Part shown: one piece after another, positions 52,257-62,769 of the stretch
Numbering within the stretch: position 1 is the first letter of the stretch
How the letters are laid out: the number at the start of each line of letters is the position of its first letter
From: Salvia splendens
Taxonomy: Eukaryota > Streptophyta > Magnoliopsida > Lamiales > Lamiaceae
DNA: 64,000 nucleotides
Assembly (NCBI RefSeq): GCF_004379255.2
Contig: NC_056044.1
Location: 5,000,001-5,064,000 of the forward strand
Reading direction: 5' to 3'
Program-made: the position numbers and the translations under genes
The notes under the pieces: generated by a model
Told to the model about the DNA's origin: nothing
Databases searched by the model: none
The model's input: only the letters and a program-made list of their open reading frames with translations

Positions 52257-53924
52257 TAGGGGTGGGTCGGTACGGTATACCGTACCGGCCGTGCCATATC
52301 GCATACCGTACCGGAAAGTACGGTATGGCAAAATTCAATACCGATACCGTATCGAATTTTCGGTAACGGTATACCGAAACACGGTACGGTACACCGTAAT
52401 AACGGTATGGTAACGGTAACGGTATACCGAAAAAAAACCTATTGTGTACAAAATATTTAAAATAACAATTCAAGTGTTCAACTATTTTAAAAAGCCTAAA
52501 ATAATAAAACTTCATCACAATCAAATCTTGTTCATAGCATTCAAATTAATAAAACTTCAACATTCAAATCTAAAACAATTTATGAAGTCATGATCAACAA
52601 CATTATCTCCATTTCTTGCAACCACGTTGTCTTCATTTCTCAAAATTCCACAAAAAATCATTGAAGATGACCCTGCATTTGATAACTTTTATTAATAGTC
52701 GAGCATAATCACAATACACAAACAACCAAACCAAAAGAAATGTATGGAGTGTAACATCCATATATCAAAACACCTAATTATTGCAACATAAATTTGCTCC
52801 TGCAGTTATAACTCAACAGTTAATTCATATTTTCACAGATTTAAAATGCTTTTTAATTTTAAGTCTGATATTTAAATGTCAAGACAATTTATTAAAATGT
52901 TAACACAAATATGTGTTGAAATTTTAATGTGATCGTATTGACATTTTTAAGAAAATGTGGCATTTAAACGCACTCTTGTGGCTATGTGGGGTTAATGTGA
53001 TTGAAAAAGTATAATCCAAAGTAAGAGGATGTCGAATATTCTTTTGTTTATCATTTCACAACTTTTATTTCGCATAATGAAATAAATATGAAGAAATTAA
53101 AATGACCCGTGCATCACACGGGAGTGACACTAGTTAGTAATTTAAATTGGACATTTATTTCTCTTTAAAAATTAAGAATGACTGATCAGTGTCCTATTTA
53201 TTCATCCTTCAATTTAAGTAGTATATAAAATAAGATAGCATACAATGAATTAAACACTAATTAAACGATTTGATTCATTTTCAGCTGCACATATTTTTAA
53301 TTGACATTTTATGAAGTGGGACGAAGAATAAAACAAAAATTTTAATTACTTTGTATATTTGGAATATGACATTACACAAAGAATCATATACTAAATGGTG
53401 TGAGTTAATACAAATTCTTTCAAATATGCTCTGTTGAAACATATTCCCGATATCGTATTTCCTATCTTCTTTCGGTGTTATGTGCTATTGTGTTTATTAT
53501 GTTTAATAGGATGAGTTGATAAAAAAATAATTCAGGTTAATTTTGAATTTGTTTGAATAAATTATCATTTGAATGTTTAATTTTATTGTATTAATTGATG
53601 TATTAATTTTTTTAATATAATATATATATTACAACACATTTAATATTAATATATATATAATAATCTATCGGTATACCGGTATACGACGGTATACCGAATC
53701 TTCGGTATATACTGAATATTCGGTATACCGTGGTATACCGGTATACCGAGGATTCGGTATACCGCGGTGTATAGAAAAATTGATACCGTTACCGTACCGA
53801 AACACTGCGGTACGGTATCATACCGTACCGGAAACTGCGGTATACCGAAAAATCGGTATTTTCGGTATTTTTTCGGTACGGTAAGTCCGATATTACGGTA
53901 TTTCGGTATAATTTCCCACCCCTA
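52257..53924. mobile_element. hAT-type nonautonomous element, 1.67 kb
   Basis: Perfect 8-base duplications GTTAATAG (52249-52256 and 53925-53932). Ends TAGGGGTGGG / CCCACCCCTA. Both ends are dense in CGGTATACCG and GGTACGGTA repeats (52270-52440 and 53670-53910), forming long inverted subterminal regions. No transposase; the middle contains a Helitron end. Confidence 0.9.
53106..53133 (+). mobile_element. Helitron 3' terminus nested in the hAT element
   Basis: Hairpin CCCGTG-CATCA-CACGGG (53106-53122) followed by AGTGACACTAG and then T. A GC-rich hairpin about ten bases before a terminal CTAG is the standard Helitron 3' end. The 5' TC end was not located (probably between 52600 and 52800), so length is unknown and no helicase is present. 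Confidence 0.55.
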
Positions 53925-53932
53925 GTTAATAG

Positions 53933-54749
53933 ATGCTGCTTCATTATCATACTGAGGAATTAATTATTAATTTCACAACTTTGGTTTCTTTGGCTAATTA
54001 TTAACACTGATTTTTTGCCCCTTGTTTTATTTTCCTACTCTTAATAAATTATGAGAATCATACAATAACTATTTTTGTTAAACATTTAATTTAATTTTTC
54101 CATTATACTTTAGGCAACAATCAAGTTTGTCAAATAACAATAAAAACGGACAGTAAAACAATGAAACGTACAATTGATTTGTGGTTTAAAAAATCCCAAA
54201 AAGGGAACTCGAACTACTCTCTCGTTGCTAATTAAATACTCCCAGCCCTAAATAGGAACATTTAATTATAGACATTTAAAATGACAATATAAGATATTTA
54301 ATGCCGAACGTCGATAGAGTAGTTAGTTAGCCTCCATTCGCTTCCTAGCTAATCATGTCGATTGAAAATTTTAAATTAATCATAATAATCGATTTATCAT
54401 AGAAATTTTATATTAAATGCTAAATCGTGATGTAAATATAGGAAAGAAAATCAAATAGGAGTACAAGTATACAAAGTATTAAGCACAGTAAGTGACATGT
54501 TGTGATTCGTTCACGATTCGACTTTTTGGGAATTTTGTTTGTATTAAGCACAATACGTAATATGTTGTGATTCGTTCGCGGTTCGACTTTTTGGGAATTT
54601 AGTTTGGACACGAATGTTATTTGGTTGTGGTTCCAATTAAGTTCAACACATGCAATAACTTCAATATATGACTCGATGCTTTTTGGAAGTTTGAATGCAG
54701 TGGAATGACAGTCGACCAGGGGCCTACTTTTATGATGTGTAGTCATTAT
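53933..54749. other. Intergenic with a short tandem repeat
   Basis: No gene. A roughly 65-base unit (ATTAAGCACA...TTGTGATTCGTTC then GACTTTTTGGGAATTT) is repeated in tandem at about 54478-54605 with a few changes. Confidence 0.6.
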
Positions 54750-54807
54750 GCAGTAGCGTATATAAACCCGCCTGACCCGATTGGCGGGTTTATCAACGCT
54801 ATTGCAG
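54750..54807. repeat. Imperfect palindrome
   Basis: GCAGTAGCG ... TAAACCCGCC - loop - GGCGGGTTTA ... CGCTATTGC. The inner stem AAACCCGCC/GGCGGGTTT (54764-54772 and 54783-54791) is perfect. It could fold as a hairpin and may be the end of a decayed element that continues to 55124. Confidence 0.6.
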
Positions 54808-55124
54808 TCATTTGCCCCGAAAAAAATTGTGGCGGCCGACCTAGGGATTGACGGTCGTCGCGGCTCTATGATTTCCTCAGTGCTAATGCGGTGGGTCCAG
54901 CCGATTTTCCCGCCGCAGTAATTTTAGTTTTGTTTTTTACTATTTTAACTCTATAAATACCTTGTTTTTCACCTCATTTCATCACTCCTTCACTCGAGTC
55001 TAATCTTCTCATCTCATTTATCTTTCTCTAGAAAGCAAAAAATTAATTCGGGTGGTTTTCAACAAATCCCGACGGAACTCCGATGTTCCCCGGCGGTTCC
55101 TTCTCAGGTGGTCCTTCCTCTGTG
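54808..55124 (+). other. Possible truncated Harbinger ORF1 start
   Basis: A GC-richer stretch, a CTATAAATACC box at 54950-54960, a pyrimidine-rich leader (CACCTCATTTCATCACTCC) and then a short frame are arranged like the 5' part of plant Harbinger ORF1 genes. A Stowaway element cuts it off at 55125. Weak evidence only. Confidence 0.25.
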
Positions 55125-55342
55125 CTCCCTTCGTCCTATAAAAATAACGACATTTTCCATTTCGGGATGTACCATAAAAATATCTCATAGTACTATTTTT
55201 TTAACATCTTTTTCTCTAATAAGGTGGGTTCCATTCTCCACTAATAATAATATAATAAATTTTCTTCTATCTTTCTCTTACTTTACCAATTTTGCATTTT
55301 CTTGTCATCCCAAATGCCCATATTTTTATGGGATGAAGGGAG
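55125..55342. mobile_element. Stowaway MITE
   Basis: 218 bases. Ends CTCCCTTCGTCCTATAAAAA / TTTTTATGGGATGAAGGGAG. Right-hand TA at 55343; the left flank is TG, probably a mutated TA. Confidence 0.85.
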
Positions 55343-55763
55343 TAACTTTTTTTTATTAAATTAAATATGTTTTGATACTGCCTTTAATTTATGTTATTTT
55401 GTTATTTCATTTTATTTGATAACACAAAAATTTTTAGTAAAAATGAAAATAGTGGTGAACTGCCCTTTATATGCTTGATGGTATGTTCGTCCAAAACAAA
55501 TTAAGACAATGAAAAAGTAGCGCAAACGATATTACATCGAAATTAATGAACCTCAAAGATATTTCCAAATGTTACGTACCAAAATTAATACCTTGGCAAA
55601 GTTCACCAATATTTTTTTTTCAGGGACTGGGTGTTCAATGTTCAATAACACGATATAGTTTACTCTATTATTACATGTCACTAGACAATATAGGTTCTCA
55701 CTGTACTTATGAGTTTTGTAAGCTATGCCTAATCTATTGAATGTTATGGTCACCTATGCAAAT

Positions 55764-58700
55764 TGTTGGAAACGTGAGAATTTTGAAGCCTTTCATTGTC
55801 TTAAGCCTTTTGACTTTTCAACTTAAGGTAACCTCCAAGTGGTTTATGAGAATCCTTAATGCCAAGACTTTTGAAGTGGTCTCTCCTATCCTATAAATAG
55901 GTGGAATTTGGAAGAGGACAATACACCAACAAAAAGCATTCTCTCTTCTCTCAAATTCTCTACATCATAGTGTGCATCTTAGGAGCATTGTCTAGCTCGA
56001 TTCTCGGAACTCCATCAAGTTCGCCGGTACCTAGCGGGTTTGAGGTGGTTCTACACACTAGGAGGAAGTCGTTTTATCTTTGGGGGCAATACGTCATTCC
56101 GTGAGCACTAGCCGGGGCGTAATTTGTCTTGCGGAAAGAGGGTTTTCCTCAACTCGATTTATTGTTGGTTTGTTTTATTTTATTTCAGTTGTAATTTTTC
56201 ATTCCACTTATTGTTTTCAGTTTCCTTTCACTTGTAATAGTCAGAGTACCGCCTGTACACGGCTTGGTAATTTTATCCCATTATTTCTAACAATCGCAAG
56301 ACAAATTATTGTACTCTTCTAAGACAGAGTTATATCAATCGAAGTTGGAGGAAACATGAGCTCCAAAGCTGGAATGAAGAAACGAACAGTCACAATGTTC
56401 ATGAGCTACAAAATGGTTAATTCCTTGAGATCTATTCTCTTGAGAATTGTGTTTATCGTTTGTCATTTGACAAGCAAGACCAATTTAGACTTGGTAGTAA
56501 TAATTGGGATGCATGTGGTGTTTAATATACCAATGCACATATGGTTCAATATAATTGTGTACTTATTGTTGGAGACAGTATTGTGCAAATTATTTGAACG
56601 TGTTGTTATAAACAACAAAGATCACGAGGTGGTCGCAATGGTCTCCGACGTGGACCATGGTAATCATCCAAATGAATGGTTTGTTGATACGGGTGCCACA
56701 TGTCATGTGTGCTCCGAGAGAAGCGTTTTTCTACTTACAAATCTGTTGGAGGTAGAAAAGTACGCATGGGAAACCAAGCCCCTTCTAAGGTGGTTGGTGT
56801 GGGTAATGTGTTCCTAAAATTAGGATCTGGAAAGGTTCTTACTCTTAAGGATGTGCTACATGTCCCAGACATCCGAAATAATTTGGTGTCAGGCTCACTT
56901 CTAGTAAATCATGGATTTTCACTAGAATTTGAGTGTGAAAAGGTTATATTGACCATGTATGGAAGTTCATAGGTGAAGGTCACCTAGTGAATGGGCTTTT
57001 TGAGCTGAATGTTACGGTCATTCACCGTGGAAAAGGAATAAGCAATAAGGAAGATGACGCATCCTCTTATTTGCTTGAGAGCTCTGATTTATGACATAAT
57101 AGATTGAGACATGTACATCTATATGCTATAAAAAGATTAGTAAATCTTAATTTTACTAAAAGTTGATAAGTTTAACTCACAAGAAAGATGTGAAGTGTGT
57201 GTTGAAGCCAAAATGGCTAAGCTGTCGTTCCATTCGGTAGTGCGGAGCACAAAACTTCTTGAGTTGATTCATACAAACGTATGTGATTTGAAATTTGTGC
57301 AAACAAGAGGTGGTAAAAAGTATTTCATAACGTTTATAGATGATTGCACAAGGTATTGTTACCTTTACTTATTAAGAAGTAATGATGAGGCAATTGAAGC
57401 GTTTAAAGACTTCAAAAATGAAGCCGAAAATCAACTTAATTGCCGAATTAAGTGTGCTAAAAGTGATAGAAGTGGTTAGTATGTAGCGCTGTTTGTAGAA
57501 TTATGCCATGCTAGTGGTATAATTCATCAAACCACAACTCCATATTCTCCTCAGTCAAATGGTATTGCTGAACGCAAAAATCGAACACTTAAAGAGATGA
57601 TGAATGCTCTGTTGATCAATTCAAGTTTACCGAAGAACATGTGGGGGGAGGCTGTGTTAACGGCGAATTATATCTTGTACAAGATTCCACTAAAAAATAG
57701 GGATGTGACTCCCTATGAGTTGTGGAAAGGCAAGAAGCCTTTGTATTAATACCTCAAAGTATGGGGGTGCTTAGCGAAGGTAGAAGTGCCACCTCCGAAA
57801 CAAGTTGCTATTGGCCCTAAAACAGTTGATTGCATCTTTATTGGCCATACACTTAATAGTAGTGCCTATCGTTTCCTAGTCCATAGGTCAGCTGTGTCTG
57901 GCGTGGCTGAAGGAACAACAATTGAGTCAAGAAATGCTATATTTTTTGAGAATGTGTACCCTTGCAAGAAGCAGGAGAATCGTTCTAGTGAAAGAATGAT
58001 GGATGAATCCACTAGTTCGAATCCTCCAAAAAGGACGAGGTCAAGTCCTGAAGATATAGAACCAAGATGTGGTAAAAGACTTAAAATTGCTAAGACATTT
58101 GGTCCCGACTTCATAACTTTTATGTTGGATTACGAACCAAAGTCATTGGCAGAAGCGCTGTCCGGCCCAGATGCGCCACTCTGGCAAGAAGCAATCAATA
58201 GTGAAATTGAATCAATTATGAGAAATAACACATGAGTGTTAATAGACTTACTAGAAGGCTGTAAGACCTTAGGGTGCAAGTGGATCCTGAGAAGGAAATA
58301 TAAAATTGATGGTACTATTGAACAATACAAAGCTCGCCTAGTTGTAAAAGGCTTTAAGCAGCAAGAAGGATATGACTTCTTCGACACATATTCACCTGTT
58401 ACAAGAATTACTTCTATTCGGGTGCTTCTTGCAATTGCTGCTATGCACAATCTTGAGACTCACCAAATGGATGTGAAAACTGCCTTTCTGAATGGTGAAT
58501 TGGAGGAAGAAATTTATGTAGAGCAACCTGAAGGGTTTGTAGTACCTGGCCAAGAAAGGAAGGTATGCAAACTAATGAGGTCTCTATATGGATTAAAACA
58601 AGTGTCTTTGCAATGACACTTGAAGTTTGACAATGCGATGTTGTCAAATAGGTTCACTATCAATGAGTGTGATAAGTGAGTTTACATTAAGAACACAGAT

Positions 58701-60773
58701 AACGGTTTTGTTATTGTGTGTCTTTATGTAGATGATATGTTGATTATGGGCAACAATAGCCACATTATCAACAAGACCAAAAATATGTTGAAGAAAATTT
58801 TTGACATGAAAGATATGGGTCTAGCTGATGTGATTCCCGGAATCAAGATTAAAAGGAATCATGAGGAAATGCTTTGACACAATCTCATTACATTGAGAAA
58901 GTGCTTAAGAAGTTTCACTCGTTTGATTGTGAGCCAGCTAAGACTCCATTGGAACCCAACGTGCATTTGAGTAAGCACACGGGTGAACCTGTAGCTCAAG
59001 AAGAATATGCAAGGATCATAGGGAGTTTGGTGTTTATCACAAACTGCACCCAACCAGATCTTGCGTGTACGGTGAATAAGCTGAGCCGATATACGAGCAA
59101 CCCAAGCTAGAAACATTGGAAAGCTCTGCGTAGGGTTTTGAGATACATGAAGTATACTCCTAACTTTGAGCTGCAATACACAAACTAACCCCAAGTACTT
59201 GAAGGGTACTGTGATGCAAATTGGATCTCTGATTCAAAAGACTCGTTTTCGACGAGTGGGTATGTGTTCATTGTGGGGGGTGGAGTTGTTTCGTGGAAGT
59301 CAACGAAACAGACGTGTATAGCTCGATCCACCAAGGAATCTGAGTTTATCACTTTAGACAAAGCAGGGGAAGAAGCCGAGTGGCTTAGAAACATGTTGGA
59401 AGAAGCCACTGGCCACAATAGTGATACACTGTGATAGCCAAGCAGCTATAGGGAGGGCACATAGTGGCTTGTACAATGGTAAGTCTCGACATATTCGTCG
59501 GCGACATAATACCGTAAGACAGTTGATCACAAGCGGTGTTATCGCAGTTGACTATGTAAGGTTAGTGGATAATTTAGCGGATCTGTTAACGAAAGGTTTA
59601 AACTATGATCAAATGCATAAATTGCTAAAAGGAATGAGACTGAAAATCACATCTTAAAAGATGATTATTGTGGTAACCCAGCCATACGATTGGAGCCATG
59701 GGCTTAGTTCAATGGAAAAACGAAGCTATATGACTCTAGCTGTAACACTTGGAAGATTTTTTATCTTCGCTCATTCTTTAGAAAATATTGAGTGTTGTAA
59801 CTTACATGTGGTAAGAGGTTAAGTTTTGACTTTTAATAATTCTTAGAAACCTCGAGGAGGTGTGTATGGAAAGACATGTAAAAGAATCACCTATTTAAGT
59901 GAAGAAGTTTGGGCCGCTTCATCATGTGAATCACTTATGAATCAAAAGTTGTGTTCCACGGCCACTAAAGGACACAAACGTGAGAACTGATGAGTTTGTA
60001 AATAATATTGTGTCAATATTATTGTCTCGGTGTACACCAAGGACGAATGGTTCAAGACATCACGTCCACTAGGCCATCGGTATGCCCGATAGTGTTGACT
60101 ATGGAAAGTTCAAAGCCCCAAGCTACTATTCCAAATGCAATATTATTTCTCGATGATTGAGCAAAGAGTCTGCATGCATGCATACATGTCTTGTGTTGGT
60201 TTGAGCTGGCAGTGCTCTAACCAATGTGGGGGATTGTTGGAAACGTGAGAATTTGGAAGGGTTTTAAAGCCTTTCATTGTCTTAAGTCTTTTGGCTTTTC
60301 AACTTAAGGTAACCTCCAAGTGGTTTATGAGGATCCTTAATGCCAAGACTTTTGAAGTGGTCTCTCCTGTCCTATAAATAGGTGGAGTTTGGAAGAGGAC
60401 AATACACCAACAAAAGGCATTCTCTCTTCTCTCAAGTTCTCTACATCATAGTGTGCATCTTAGGAGCATTGTCTAGCTCGATTCTCGGAACTCCATCAAG
60501 TTCGCTGGTGCCTAGCGGGTTTGAGGTGCTTCTACTTGCTAGGAGGAAGTCGTTTTATCTTTAGGGGCAATACGCCATTCCGTGAGCACTAGCCGGGGCA
60601 TAATTTTTCTTGGGGAAAGAGGGCTTCCCTCGACTCGACTTATTGTTGGTTTGTTTTATTTTATTTCAGTTGTAATTTTTCATTCCACTTATTGTTGTCA
60701 GTTTCCTTTCACTTGTAATAGTTAAAGTATCGCCTATAAACGGCTTGGGAATTTTATCCCATTATTTCTAATA
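55764..60773 (+). mobile_element. Decayed Copia LTR retrotransposon
   Basis: 5010 bases between perfect CAAAT duplications (55759-55763 and 60774-60778). LTRs 55764-56292 (529 bases) and 60235-60773 (539). Both start TGTTGGAAACGTGAG. The left ends ...TTTCTAACA and the right ...TTTCTAATA, so the right terminus has lost its CA. A purine run GGGGGA precedes the right LTR. LTRs differ at many positions, including an 11-base indel (GGAAGGGTTTTAAA), so it is much older than the Copia element at 10634. The left LTR/interior border gives no clear tRNA-Met primer site. Confidence 0.95.
56356..59657 (+). pseudogene. Copia pol pseudogene
   Basis: Broken polyprotein: protease ([18 protein letters not shown] active site, about 56672), pre-integrase HHCC region (C-x-x-C at about 57190), integrase core ([36 protein letters not shown] at about 57550), reverse transcriptase (CKWILRRKYKIDG, ARLVVKGFKQQEGYDFFDTY, QMDVKTAFLNGELEEEIYVE; YVDDMLIM at about 58730) and RNase H ([27 protein letters not shown]; ending ADLLTKGL). 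At least eight in-frame stops or frameshifts (for example at 56970, 57094, 57478, 57749, 58233, 58614, 58876, 59187) disable it. Only about 370 bases lie between the 5' LTR and the protease, so most of gag is gone. Confidence 0.92.
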
Positions 60774-60884
60774 CAAATTCCTCACCAATTTCCATTTGCT
60801 ATATATGTTGATGAAATCTCATCAGATCCGCATAGCAAAAAACAAAATATCATCGAACTAAACAATCTCACTATAACTGTCTAG

Positions 60885-61124
60885 GTATGCATTAGTTACC
60901 GGTGGGAACAAAGGAATCGGATTCGAGGTCTGTAAGCAGTTAGCTTCCAAAGGAATTACAGTGATATTAACTTCAAGGGATGAGAAGAGACGCCTTGAAG
61001 CACTCCAATCCCTCAAGTACTCTGGCCTCTCTGATTATGTGGTTTTTCATCAACTCAATGTTGTCGATTTTGCAAGCATCACTGCTGCTGCCCAATTCCT
61101 CACCACAAAATATGGGAGGCTTGA
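60885..61124 (+). pseudogene. Short-chain dehydrogenase/reductase fragment cut by an LTR
   Basis: Exon-like sequence after a splice acceptor (TAACTGTCTAG/G at 60884). It reads [20 protein letters not shown] (Rossmann TGxxxGIG cofactor site), then [25 protein letters not shown] and KYGRLD. This is the start of a plant neomenthol/salutaridine-reductase-like SDR (NADPH-dependent). The next expected block, the NNAG strand, is replaced at 61125 by the end of an LTR. A short first exon would be expected upstream, possibly beyond the Copia element at 55764, but I could not find it. The rest of the gene, with the catalytic YxxxK, is not in the window. Confidence 0.85.
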
Positions 61125-61434
61125 TGATAGGTCCTTGACCTAAACCCTAGTTTAGGTGCTAGGGGGTGATTTTCGCCAGAACCGGGAATGAGAATAAGTA
61201 ATTAACTTTATTTCTCAATGGATGAAAATACGATAGAATTCTATTATATAGAATCCTAAACCCTAACACAGTTTTGCTAATCAAGAAAGATAATTAAAAT
61301 AAAAGATTACAAAAGATATGGAAAATAACTAAAGATAACTGACTAAAATAAAAGATGATCTTTATCAAATAAATTCATGAAAGATATATTGGAGATGATC
61401 TTCGACGATATTTGCTGAATCGAGGACCCTATCA
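61125..61434 (-). mobile_element. LTR of a minus-oriented LTR retrotransposon (probably Gypsy)
   Basis: 310 bases with inverted dinucleotide ends: on the minus strand it starts TGATAGGGTCCTCG and ends GGTCAAGGACCTATCA. A purine tract CAGTGGGGGAG precedes it (minus strand, 61446-61436), so this is the 3' LTR. TATATAA at the LTR middle (minus) is a plausible TATA box. The 5' LTR is not in the window. Confidence 0.75.
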
Positions 61435-62765
61435 ACTCCCCCACTGTTGAAAACCACCTTGCCCTCATGGTGGAAGGCAAAATAAGAACGACTGTAGTGA
61501 TTTTCTCTCGTGAAATTGATAGCAAGTGAAGGCAAACAAAATCAAGCAACCAGTACAATGCAAATACCCCATTAGAGAATACCACAACCACCAAATCAGG
61601 TCCTCTGTGGTAATAGCATGCTGTTAACTTTGCCTGCGTTTGCATAGAAAAGTCTTTTTTGTGGAATAACTTGTCATTCTCATCAAGCTCGTCTCCATTA
61701 GCACCAACATCATTCCTTTTCTTCAAATTAACATCAGTACTTTCTCTTCCAATAACTTCAATGTCGGACGGCCCATAATTCAAGGCTGGGCTGGAAAATG
61801 GATCCCTCGGTGGTATGGTGCGAGTATCGCCGTATAGATTAAGGAGGACCGTTGCATCAACCTAAACTCCTTCAACATGATGTGCTTTACCGTTAGTCAA
61901 GTAAAATGGACGGTCATATTGCCATTTAAATGCACCACAGACAATACTCATAAAATCTTCCGGATAAAAAATGAGCACTCCTTGCTTCACATCAAACCGA
62001 AGAATTTCACACCCCCATCGTGTTGAAGCAGTAGAGAGAGTCGGCGACACCTGCCATTTTGTTTCCGTATCAGAATGCCTCCAGGATTCTCTTGGTTCTC
62101 GGCGTGGTCGAGACAAGGATTGAAACTCTGGCTGCGTGTTTATGACAACAGTTCTTATCCATGACAGCAGTGACTCCACGACAGGAGTAGTAGCAACATG
62201 GCCAGAGCAGGTCGTTCGGTCAGGTGGCAGTCTCCAACCTATGGTAGGATTTCTGCCCAAATGCAGAGGATTGTCTCGCGGGGGAATCGAGCGGCCATCG
62301 CCCTTAGATAGTCCTGACTCGCACAGTTCTGGATCACCATTAAGCAAATTCTGTATTGGAAGAGACTCACTGGCCAATGGAACTTCACCAAGCTGGGCAC
62401 GGTCAATCAAATGAGTACCATTATCTTCTAAGGTGTTGGTATGAAACTCATCAAGAAAAAAATCGTCCGCATTATCATCCACTCCAAAGGTAGCTGACTG
62501 CCTAGATTCATATAAAGAGCGAGCAATGACTCCAACCTTAGTTTAAATAGCGACGAGTGCATCAGCTACATTAACGTCATTCACTGTCTCCTCCAAATTC
62601 TCAATTAGGATGACGTTGCACGGAGGCTCCTTGAGTGAAGAGTGTGCTTGTATCATTAGCAATAACAACCTCTTCGCTATCGAGGGAGCTACCGTTGGCT
62701 GCAGCGGCTGGACTGGCGAGTTGCTGCTGTCGCAGGGAAGTGTGCGACCCTAACGGCTCTCATCG
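61435..62765 (-). pseudogene. Internal 3' part of the minus-oriented LTR element
   Basis: Two minus-strand open stretches. 62482-61862 begins DDNADDFFLDEFHTN and ends YDRPFYLTNGKAHHVEGV. 61783-61343 contains SREKITTVVLILPSTMRARW and FSTVGELIGSS just before the LTR. They share no clear pol motif and I do not recognise the product. Position downstream of where pol should be suggests an additional 3' region. Upstream, VNDVNVADALVAI ends in a stop near 62545. The 5' end breaks off at about 62765 where plus-strand Gypsy pol begins. Confidence 0.4.
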
Positions 62766-62769
62766 GGTG

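Noticed and set aside
53641..53720. GGTATACCG repeats as a satellite
   Set aside because: They are the subterminal repeats of a hAT element, shown by their inverted arrangement and the 8-base flanking duplication.
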